Assembly (NCBI GenBank): GCA_007131745.1
Contig: SLPX01000092.1
Location: 1 to 18,081 of the forward strand
From: Myxococcales bacterium
GTDB lineage: Bacteria > Myxococcota > Polyangia > HGW-17 > SLPX01
Reading direction: 5' to 3'
DNA length: 18,081 bases
Positions within the stretch are counted from its first letter, which is position 1. Every line of letters starts with the position of its first letter. Below, piece after piece: positions 1 to 6,048 of this stretch. The position numbers and the translations under genes are program-made. The notes below the pieces were generated by a model. It was not told the DNA's origin, made no database searches, and saw only the letters and a list, made by a program, of their open reading frames with translations.

Positions 1-2249
1 GCACGGAGCCTCAGATTCCTGTTTTCCAATGCAATTCGGTCACTTTCAGGATGGGGTTCGTATTTGCAAAGTGATTCCTCCAGAGTGGGAGGCTCGAATT
101 TCTTGTGCCCGGTCCAGTCCCATGCAACTGAAAAACGGGCGGGTTCCGGATGGCTGAATTTTGCATCCTTGTACCGGCATCGGGCACCCTGGCTGCAACC
201 CGGTGTCCATTCGGAAAAGTCTCCTTGTTGGGCGCGCTCTCTCAGAAAGTCTTCTCTTTTCCCCCAGCAGCCGCCCGTGGGTATCCAGCGGAAAGAAAAG
301 AGGTTTTCTCCTTGTTCATGTTTGTGGTTGTCGATGCAATTTTCTCTAGTACAATCCGCCGCATTCAGCCAAGGGTCACAATCACACGCTTCCACTGCCA
401 GGGGCTTCGTGGTTTCACCCATTGTGCCGAGATAGGTATCCAAGTCGATATGCAACCTCGATACCGGGCAGGTTCGCATGGCATGTAAATATGTTCCTTT
501 CTGAACCTCCACCCTCTCTAAAACCGTTTCCTTCCGTTCCCACGGAAAAACATTTGTGAAACCTGCCATGGTGCGGCCGGCGCACTTGTCTCCCACGCCG
601 TCTCCGCTCGTGTCGGGCTGGAACATCACTCCGTCCCACCCCGTCTGCCTGTTGAAATACTTATTGTGGCATTCCATGTACTTGCCCAAATTGTATACAT
701 CCAGACGGCCGGTTTTGAGATCTTCCACCAGTTCCGCGCATGCCGGATCAGTATGATCTATGCAGTTATCCGGTATGTCGGACGTACATTGTTGGATGCA
801 ATGTTGCCTTCTCGGTTCAAAATGATGACGATGGCAATACGCGATGCATTTCGGCCGGAGATGGTAGGGAACCGGTTCGTCGCAGAAACCATCCCGGTCC
901 GCGTCTATCCCCAGTATGGGATTCAAGTCGTCGCAGTCGAACATCTTGGGTATTCCGTTCCCGTCCTCATCCATCATGTCTTCCAGTGTCCAATCCGGCG
1001 GTGTTATCGAGTAAAAATCCGATACCGTCACCTTGTATTTCACTCCGTCGCCGCAGTAAGTGCAAGTATTTTCATGACAAAGAGCGCACCATGATTCCTT
1101 GTTACCTGCTGCTACGCAGCATTCTTTGTGTTCTCTTCCCTTGCCGCCGCAAAAGCATTCGTTTGCCATGTCCCATATCCACTCGCCTGGAAAACCGTGA
1201 TCCCACCCTTTCCAGCTTCCTCCCCACGCGTCTGCATACCCTGACCATATTCCCCACCTGAACATCCCCAAACCCGTCGGGTCGATTGCAGATTCGCCCA
1301 AATATCCCAAGGAGCCGGACGCGGTCGAAGGGAAAAAAATGAAACGAGGATCGGGATATATTTTCGGAACAGTCGGATAGTAGTCATAAATTTCGCCTAT
1401 GTTTCCGGAATATTTCTTCTGATAGGGAGTCAGTGCATGGTATTCCGATACGACCGCTGCGGCGTCCCAGCCTTCCCCGCCCGAACCGGTCTCAGCGTGG
1501 TCTCGCAGAGAGATTCCCAACAAGGGCAGCCCCTCCCATCCTCCGTTGCATTTCTCCGCTATTCCGCCATGATAACAGCATTCACACTGGTTCTTGCTTG
1601 CCCACATTCCATGTTTTTTCTTGGAAATATGCAACCTGTGGTGAATCATTCCTGTTTTGTCGCTGTATTGCCACCTTATGCCCGCATGATCCCGGCCTTT
1701 ATCGATGTTCCATTCCGAGTCCATCGTGCTTCCGTAGCAACCGGGCAAGGATGTGGGCCACTCGCAATTCTTGAACTTTACATATACGAGCCGCCACAAT
1801 CTTCTTTCCGGGTCTACGCTTTTCACCACTGAAGTTATTTTTTCCGAATCGCCGTGATGCGTACGGTCCGCACGGAAAAGAAACAGCCATGTCAATTTGA
1901 TCTCTGTCTGGTGCGGCGTAATGCTGACAGGTGTCGCCTGGTACAAAACCAGAGATCCTTTCGAAAGATCTTCTTCCGCGTCATAGACAAGATACGGGCG
2001 AAAAGCCCAGGCCAGGTCGGCTTCGGCCCAATCATAGATTCCGTCGCAATCCCTGTCCCGGTAACACAAAGAACTCAATGGATATGAAGGCAAGAGCCAT
2101 GTATAGCCCACATCGTCTTCATCTATTCCGTCTTCAAGGGTTGCAGATCTTCCTTGTAAAATGTGCGCTCGGGCCTGGGTGGTCACGACCGCGGCCATCA
2201 ACAGGAAGACCGCAAAGATGTGAAATCCGAGTTTTGCGCGGAAGCGCAA
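1..2249 (-). CDS. Secreted cysteine-rich protein, Vps62-like region plus MopE-type metal-binding motif (partial, 3' end outside window)
   Basis: One reading frame stays open for 749 codons and runs off the left edge. The proposed start is TTG at 2249, with AGGAGG at 2265-2260. It gives a classic signal peptide: basic MRFRAKLG, a hydrophobic core to about residue 22, and a likely cut after TTQARA. About 35 cysteines follow, so the protein is probably disulfide-rich and extracytoplasmic. Residues 66-94 (a Cys-Asp-Gly-rich turn, then LAWAFRPYLVYDAEED), HHGDSEKI at 131-138 and a His-Gly-Met-Trp stretch near 213-216 recall the bacterial Vps62-like (DUF946-type) fold; this is inference from motif order. 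Residues 425-458 carry a Ca-binding type-3/MopE pattern with DCDD and DADRDGFCDE. Function unknown. It lies downstream of the CapA-like gene on the same strand. A pentanucleotide repeat upstream may control its translation, and an upstream ATG at 2365 could be the true start in another repeat state. Confidence 0.8.
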   Translation of the reverse strand, partial: MRFRAKLGFHIFAVFLLMAAVVTTQARAHILQGRSATLEDGIDEDDVGYTWLLPSYPLSSLCYRDRDCDGIYDWAEADLAWAFRPYLVYDAEEDLSKGSLVLYQATPVSITPHQTEIKLTWLFLFRADRTHHGDSEKITSVVKSVDPERRLWRLVYVKFKNCEWPTSLPGCYGSTMDSEWNIDKGRDHAGIRWQYSDKTGMIHHRLHISKKKHGMWASKNQCECCYHGGIAEKCNGGWEGLPLLGISLRDHAETGSGGEGWDAAAVVSEYHALTPYQKKYSGNIGEIYDYYPTVPKIYPDPRFIFFPSTASGSLGYLGESAIDPTGLGMFRWGIWSGYADAWGGSWKGWDHGFPGEWIWDMANECFCGGKGREHKECCVAAGNKESWCALCHENTCTYCGDGVKYKVTVSDFYSITPPDWTLEDMMDEDGNGIPKMFDCDDLNPILGIDADRDGFCDEPVPYHLRPKCIAYCHRHHFEPRRQHCIQQCTSDIPDNCIDHTDPACAELVEDLKTGRLDVYNLGKYMECHNKYFNRQTGWDGVMFQPDTSGDGVGDKCAGRTMAGFTNVFPWERKETVLERVEVQKGTYLHAMRTCPVSRLHIDLDTYLGTMGETTKPLAVEACDCDPWLNAADCTRENCIDNHKHEQGENLFSFRWIPTGGCWGKREDFLRERAQQGDFSEWTPGCSQGARCRYKDAKFSHPEPARFSVAWDWTGHKKFEPPTLEESLCKYEPHPESDRIALENRNLRLR

Positions 2250-2325
2250 AGAGTATTTCCCTCCTGTTTCCCCTGTTTTCTTGATCGATTTGCCGAAGAA
2301 GGGAATGGAGCGAAGGTTTTCATCC

Positions 2326-2360
2326 TGTGCTGTGCTGTGCTGTGCTGTGCTGTGCTGTGC
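2326..2360. repeat. Pentanucleotide microsatellite, seven perfect TGTGC units
   Basis: Seven perfect tandem copies of TGTGC on the plus strand (GCACA on the minus strand) are followed by a partial unit. The tract lies 77-111 bases upstream of the TTG start of the minus-strand cysteine-rich gene and two bases downstream of an ATG (2365-2363) with its own Shine-Dalgarno. Units of five bases shift the reading frame when copies are gained or lost, as in known contingency loci such as Neisseria opa. Confidence 0.95.
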
Positions 2361-2362
2361 TG

Positions 2363-2377
2363 CATTTCCAGCCTCCC
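2363..2377 (-). promoter_or_regulatory. Ribosome binding site and alternative ATG upstream of the repeat
   Basis: GGGAGG (2377-2372) is followed after six bases by ATG (2365-2363), which enters directly into the GCACA repeat. With seven repeat units this frame ends at 2198 after 55 codons. The distance to the TTG start at 2249 is 116 bases, so losing one unit (-5) or gaining two (+10) puts the ATG in frame with the signal peptide of the cysteine-rich gene. No stop codon is seen in the gene's frame between the repeat and the TTG. Confidence 0.55.
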
Positions 2378-2405
2378 TTGGTAAGACGTTTTTCCCAACA
2401 GAACA

Positions 2406-2434
2406 AGGTTATCTTTTTGAATTGCACTGATCAA
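2406..2434 (-). promoter_or_regulatory. Candidate sigma70 promoter for the cysteine-rich gene
   Basis: On the minus strand TTGATC (2434-2429) is separated by 17 bases from TAACCT (2411-2406). Transcription would start near 2399, about 34 bases before the ATG at 2365. The -10 match is moderate, so this is a prediction by eye. Confidence 0.45.
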
Positions 2435-2544
2435 GAAAAAGGTTTTGTTAAAACAAAAAGTATTTGGGTTGCTTTTTGAAACAACGAGCGGAAAGTGATC
2501 CGTTTTCCAGACGGATTGTGGTGTGGAGCGGTGGGGGGCGGAAG
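2435..2544. other. A/T-rich spacer with small inverted repeats behind the CapA-like gene
   Basis: The gap between the two minus-strand genes holds several short dyads: ATCCG/CGGAT around 2498-2518, GTTG/CAAC around 2469-2486, and TTTTGTT/AACAAAA around 2443-2458. Any of them could help end transcription of the CapA-like gene, but none is a strong hairpin followed by a clean T run on the minus strand. No gene was seen here. Confidence 0.3.
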
Positions 2545-3672
2545 TCAGGGAAGAACGACTTGAAGGCGGTCGCCCACCGTTTTGAACTGGGTGGTTTTTC
2601 TGAAAACCCTTGAATATCGAATCATCTTTTCATTGATCAGGCGGGCTTGGTTTCCCTTTGCCGGTCTTGGCAGCCTTGATGGGCCTTGCAGAATGATGGG
2701 AATGAATTCGGCCTCTGCCAATCGTTTCCGGTCGCCGGTTTTTTCGAACACGGCTCGGGCCAAACCGGCTTCGGCGCGGACTCCGTGGGCGCTGTCGAAA
2801 AGGAAGTTTCCGAGTGAATAGAAGGCCACCAGGTTGTTGTGTTTCTGGATGCCTCTCAACACGTGCGGGTGGTGTCCGATGAAAAGATCGCATCCTGCTT
2901 CCTGGATGAGCCTGATCAACGTGCGTTCACGGGCTATTGTTTCGTGCTTGTATTCCACGCCCCAGTGGAGGATCACGACGGTGAAATCGACCTTTTTGCT
3001 GAGTTCTCTTACTTTGGGAGGCAGTTCTTTCCGAACGCGCTGGCGGGAAAGATGTGCGTAGTGGCCTTTTTGCCCCGGGAAGCTGAAGTTCTTCAGCCTT
3101 GTGAGTGCCAGGATTCCGACCGTTACCCCGTCTTTTTCAAAGATGTACGGTCTCCATGCTTCTTCTTCGGTTCTTCCCGTGCCCGCCCATGCAAGATCTT
3201 GTTTCTGTAGATAGTGGATGGTTTCGTTGATGCCCACGTCGAGCTGGTCGTGGCTGTGATTGTTTGCTGTGACCACGAGGTTGAATCCAGCGTCCTTGAG
3301 GATCTCGGCGGCTACGGGTTTCGCTCTGAACAAAAGCGAGAAGTTACGGCGAGTGTAGTGAACCTTCGAGGTTATGGGAGTTTCCAGATTCATCGTGACT
3401 ATGTCATGACCTCGCAGAAGCGGACTTATGTAGCGAAAGGGCCTGTCATAGCCGAAGGGGTCCAATCGTTTGCCTCTCAATCTTCCGAACATGACGTCAC
3501 CACCGGCTATGATACTGATCCTCACGGTTTTCTCGGATGTTTGAGATAGTGAGAACGGCCGGGTTTTTTCTCCGGTGTCGCGGTTTGCAAGAGGAGCCGC
3601 TATGCACAACAGAAAGACCATTGCGGCAAAGGCGATACGGCAGAAGGTTTCAGGCATGATTGTCTTTTTCAT
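2545..3672 (-). CDS. CapA-family (PGA_cap) metallophosphatase-fold protein, exported
   Basis: The 375-residue product has an N-terminal hydrophobic segment at about residues 11-29, a signal peptide or anchor, followed by a CapA domain of the calcineurin-like metallophosphatase superfamily. The family's metal and active-site blocks are seen in order: GGDVMFGR (57-64), NLETPI (95-100), ANNHSHDQ (136-143), HWGVEY (236-241), GHHPHVLRG (266-274) and SLGNFLFD (286-293). Family members are linked to poly-gamma-glutamate capsule synthesis (CapA/PgsA), but many bacterial homologues lie away from any capsule operon and have no known substrate. No capB or capC is present here, so a poly-glutamate role is not supported. 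ATG at 3672 is used; no clear Shine-Dalgarno precedes it. A weak promoter-like pair, TTGCAC (3754-3749) and TAAACA (3731-3726), lies upstream. The gene is divergent from the SpoIID-like gene. Confidence 0.88.
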   Translation of the reverse strand: MKKTIMPETFCRIAFAAMVFLLCIAAPLANRDTGEKTRPFSLSQTSEKTVRISIIAGGDVMFGRLRGKRLDPFGYDRPFRYISPLLRGHDIVTMNLETPITSKVHYTRRNFSLLFRAKPVAAEILKDAGFNLVVTANNHSHDQLDVGINETIHYLQKQDLAWAGTGRTEEEAWRPYIFEKDGVTVGILALTRLKNFSFPGQKGHYAHLSRQRVRKELPPKVRELSKKVDFTVVILHWGVEYKHETIARERTLIRLIQEAGCDLFIGHHPHVLRGIQKHNNLVAFYSLGNFLFDSAHGVRAEAGLARAVFEKTGDRKRLAEAEFIPIILQGPSRLPRPAKGNQARLINEKMIRYSRVFRKTTQFKTVGDRLQVVLP

Positions 3673-3785
3673 AACAGTCGCGTTTTCATCCTTGAGCGGT
3701 GAATTTCAAGTACCGACCGCCATTGTGTTTATCAGGACTCCCTCGAAGGTGCAAATCCCCCGGTTCCTCCAATGGATCGTTGTCA

Positions 3786-3815
3786 TGGACAAAGAGAAAG
3801 AATGTTTGGTAAAAT
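3786..3815 (+). promoter_or_regulatory. Candidate sigma70 promoter for the SpoIID-like gene
   Basis: TGGACA (3786-3791) and TAAAAT (3810-3815) are separated by 18 bases. Transcription would begin near 3822. This would exclude the most upstream in-frame ATG at 3772 and supports a start at 3862 or 3940. Confidence 0.45.
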
Positions 3816-3861
3816 ACCCGAAGGCCGGATGTGTGACAGGACAAGAGGAATAGGACAAGCC

Positions 3862-4974
3862 ATGATTGCAATTCATGAAAAGCGGACGGATCTGGGGAAT
3901 GATCTGAGGAATGATCGAAAGAGACGAAAAGTCAGGATAATGGGGCTCGGCGCGTGGAAACCCCTGATGGTGATTTTTGCCGCTGTGTGCATCGTGACGA
4001 CGGGGTGCATGGATACATGGGATGATTATGATCGTTACGACACTCACAGGTTGCCCGTGACCGCGTATTGCGAGGCGAATGTTCAAGGTGTGGGGTGGGT
4101 GGATGTGGAAAACGACTATATTCCAAGGGTGGTGGCGTGCGAAAACGGGGCCGCTCCCTTTGAGGCGTTGAAAGCCCAGGCGGTTACAGCGCGCTCGTAT
4201 TTGTATTACAAGATGGACGGAGAGGGCTCCATCGGCGACGGGCAGCATGACCAAGTCTACACTTGCGGAAACCAGCCGCAGCAGATCCATTACGATGCGG
4301 CCGCGGAAACGGCCGGGCAGGTTATCCGTTACTCAGGGGTGACCATCTGTTCTTTCTATGTTGCAGGCGCCATACCGTCGACTTCCAGTTGTATTCCCGC
4401 GCCCGGGGATCCGGATTCGTTCAACACCGAGAGATTCGTGACATACAACGAAGGGTATTCGGGCGATGACGTCGAGCAATCGACCCTTGGGTGGGTAAAT
4501 CCATCCAACGTCTATAACCGCGGGTGCATGTCCCAAAACGGTTCAAGTTGCCTGGATTCGGTCAGGGGGTATACCTACAGGCAGATATTGAATTTCTACT
4601 ACGGCGAAGACATTGCGGTCGTGACCGCGGTGGGTCCGTGCGTGGATCCGGTGTACGAGGATGCATCCGTGCCCGTTGATTCGGAAGTGATCGAGGACGC
4701 GGGTTTTCCTGAAGATGCCTCCTTTCATGAAGACGCTGCGCTTGATCCGATCGATGCAGGGGAGGAAGAATATGACGCGGATGTTTCCGGCGGTGGAGGT
4801 ATTGAAGGCGGTTGTGGATGCAGGACCGCGACCCTGCACAGGCTTCGGTACGGAACCGGCTCCGGGGGCGGGAGAGCGTTTCTTTTCGGATTTTTGATTT
4901 TTCTTGCTCTTCTCCAAGTCCGTATTACGAGGGGATCCGGCTTGAGGGGATCCGACTTGAAGATCCGCAAGTAA
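3862..4974 (+). CDS. SpoIID/LytB-domain lipoprotein with MYXO-CTERM-like C-terminus
   Basis: With ATG 3862 (AGGA at 3852-3855, six-base spacing) the product has 370 residues. A later ATG at 3940 gives a compact signal MGLGAWKPLMVIFAAVC ending in the lipobox TTGC (Cys49), and may be the true start. Residues 84-118 hold the SpoIID signature: DYIPRVVACE, then EALKAQAVTARSYL. Residues 146-170 (AAETAGQVIRYSGV) and 219-252 (NRGCMSQNGSSC, then YRQILNFYYGEDI) fit the rest of the fold. SpoIID proteins are peptidoglycan lytic transglycosylases active on stem-peptide-free glycan in sporulators; Gram-negative homologues are poorly understood. An acidic Asp-Ala linker (about 265-308) leads to GGCGCR (316-321), a hydrophobic stretch (339-353) and basic residues, resembling MYXO-CTERM sorting signals. 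Having both a lipobox and this tail is unusual. Confidence 0.85.
   Translation: MIAIHEKRTDLGNDLRNDRKRRKVRIMGLGAWKPLMVIFAAVCIVTTGCMDTWDDYDRYDTHRLPVTAYCEANVQGVGWVDVENDYIPRVVACENGAAPFEALKAQAVTARSYLYYKMDGEGSIGDGQHDQVYTCGNQPQQIHYDAAAETAGQVIRYSGVTICSFYVAGAIPSTSSCIPAPGDPDSFNTERFVTYNEGYSGDDVEQSTLGWVNPSNVYNRGCMSQNGSSCLDSVRGYTYRQILNFYYGEDIAVVTAVGPCVDPVYEDASVPVDSEVIEDAGFPEDASFHEDAALDPIDAGEEEYDADVSGGGGIEGGCGCRTATLHRLRYGTGSGGGRAFLFGFLIFLALLQVRITRGSGLRGSDLKIRK
3889..3912. repeat. Two-copy 12-bp direct tandem repeat at the 5' end of the SpoIID-like gene
   Basis: GATCTGGGGAAT (3889-3900) is followed at once by GATCTGAGGAAT (3901-3912), one mismatch, then GATCG. If the ATG at 3862 is used the repeat adds four in-frame codons (DLGN, DLRN). 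Confidence 0.8.
4931..4960. repeat. Two-copy 15-bp direct tandem repeat at the 3' end of the SpoIID-like gene
   Basis: GGGGATCCGGCTTGA (4931-4945) is followed directly by GGGGATCCGACTTGA (4946-4960), one mismatch. The unit is in frame and duplicates a five-residue piece of the basic tail (RGSGL, RGSDL) behind the C-terminal hydrophobic segment. Confidence 0.85.
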
Positions 4975-5066
4975 CCACTGGAAGCGGATGCTCAAAGCAG
5001 GCGCTTAATCGGTCGACCTTCTGGTAAAGATGGTTTGGGGATCCCTGAGAAAAAACAAACTTTCCC

Positions 5067-5094
5067 TTGACTCAGTGCAGCAATGCCGTAATCT
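5067..5094 (+). promoter_or_regulatory. Candidate sigma70 promoter for the TetR regulator and fatty-acid operon
   Basis: TTGACT (5067-5072) and TAATCT (5089-5094) are separated by 16 bases in the 251-bp gap before the TetR gene. Transcription would start near 5101, leaving a leader of about 125 bases. No convincing TetR-type operator palindrome was found by eye around it. Confidence 0.5.
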
Positions 5095-5225
5095 CCGAAA
5101 ATAAGAAATGAGCCCTCACTAACCGGATTGTAGTCTCGTGATGCCGGACGCGGAGGATGATGGATGTGTTGCAGAAAACGGCTGAACCGGGTCAAGAAAA
5201 CCGGCGAACTAATGGCGGAGGATAG

Positions 5226-5921
5226 ATGAGCACGAAACGGAAGAGGTTGACCGCTGCGGAGAGAAAACCGCAGATCATGCGTTCCGCTGTGAGGGCTCTG
5301 GCAAGATCGAATTACAGAACAACCAGCATCGCCGAGATTGCTCATGAGGCAGGGATCACCGAACCCGCTGTGTATCGGTATTTTCCCACCAAGAAAGACC
5401 TGTTTATTGAAATCATCAAGGATGTAGGCAAGAGGTTGCTGGAGATCTGGCAGGGTATTGTAGATGCATCGGAGAATCCTTTGGAGGCGTTGGGAAAGAT
5501 ATGTTTCAACTACTACGATAGGGCGGTTACCAGGAAAGGGGATTTGAAGGTTTTGTTCCAGGCCTTGTCCGAGGTGGACGACAAGGAGATCCGCAATGCA
5601 ATGAGAACCCAGTTTTCCAATTACGTTGATCTCTTGCAGAGCATTTACGAACAGGCGCTCAAGCAGGGCTTGGTTCAGGCAGACCTGGATGCAAGAGCTG
5701 CCGCCTGGGGCTTTTTGAGTTTCGGTTTTACGATGAACCTTGTGGGGCTTCTCAACATGGAAGGTGAAATGAGCCGAGAACGGTTGCAAACAATGCAAAA
5801 GGCGTTTTTCAAGTCGCAGTTGTCAGCGCAGTGTTTGGCCCGCAACGTTGGTGACATAGACGAATTATTGGGCTTTGCGGATCCCGGAAAAACAACCCGG
5901 GTCCGAGATAAAGATAAATAA
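5226..5921 (+). CDS. TetR/AcrR-family transcriptional regulator, probable regulator of fatty-acid oxidation
   Basis: The 231-residue product has the TetR layout: a basic N-terminus, a helix-turn-helix DNA-binding domain at about residues 14-60 with TSIAEIAHEAGITEPAVYRY at 33-52, then an all-helical ligand-binding domain. GGAGG at 5217-5221 lies four bases before the ATG. The length is slightly above the usual 190-220 residues. The gene lies directly upstream, on the same strand, of the beta-oxidation pair, as TetR regulators that sense acyl-CoA (FadR of Bacillus, PsrA of Pseudomonas) often do. Family membership is clear from the sequence; the ligand (acyl-CoA) and the targets are inferred only from the neighbours. 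Confidence 0.92.
   Translation: MSTKRKRLTAAERKPQIMRSAVRALARSNYRTTSIAEIAHEAGITEPAVYRYFPTKKDLFIEIIKDVGKRLLEIWQGIVDASENPLEALGKICFNYYDRAVTRKGDLKVLFQALSEVDDKEIRNAMRTQFSNYVDLLQSIYEQALKQGLVQADLDARAAAWGFLSFGFTMNLVGLLNMEGEMSRERLQTMQKAFFKSQLSAQCLARNVGDIDELLGFADPGKTTRVRDKDK
5878..5905. terminator. Stem-loop at the end of the TetR gene (weak terminator candidate)
   Basis: A dyad of CGGATCCCGG and CCCGGGTCCG with an eight-base A-rich loop, one wobble pair and one mismatch, lies in the last codons of the TetR gene. No T run follows, so it may partly reduce read-through or stabilise the 3' end, not act as a full terminator. Confidence 0.3.
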
Positions 5922-5992
5922 TCAGCATGAAAGGTCTTTGAGCCAAGAGGGTTTCAGAAGCCTTCATGTAAAACGGTTTGGAATTAATTTCA

Positions 5993-6026
5993 CCGGCTGC
6001 GTTCGGGCGGACGGACGCTGAGCCGG
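5993..6026 (+). promoter_or_regulatory. Leader hairpin just upstream of the FadN-like gene
   Basis: CCGGCTGCGT (5993-6002) can pair with ACGC (6015-6018) and AGCCGG (6021-6026), leaving a two-base bulge (TG). The hairpin ends about 22 bases before the ATG at 6049 and about 10 bases before AAGGAGG. It could affect ribosome access or mRNA stability; no function is shown. Confidence 0.35.
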
Positions 6027-6048
6027 GGAGATAGCAAGGAGGATCTTC

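Noticed and set aside
64..1261. Several overlapping plus-strand open frames of 66-173 codons
   Set aside because: They lie opposite the long minus-strand frame, which has a signal peptide, metal-binding motifs and spaced cysteines. The plus frames are Arg/Pro/Ser-rich, without family motifs or ribosome binding sites.
2326..2360. TGTGC repeats as a CRISPR array or iteron origin
   Set aside because: The units are 5 bp with no spacers, and no cas genes, replication gene or DnaA-box cluster is nearby. It is a simple microsatellite.
2198..2434. 78-codon minus-strand frame as an independent gene
   Set aside because: Its TTG start overlaps the promoter -35 and much of its product is repeat-encoded QHSTA. 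It is better read as the out-of-frame state of the upstream ATG.
2545..3672. Poly-gamma-glutamate capsule locus
   Set aside because: Only the CapA-like protein is present. No capB/pgsB or capC/pgsC homologue is seen nearby.
3772..3861. Upstream ATG at 3772 as the start of the SpoIID-like gene
   Set aside because: It adds 30 polar, Arg-rich residues before the signal, has no Shine-Dalgarno, and lies upstream of the best promoter candidate (3786-3815).
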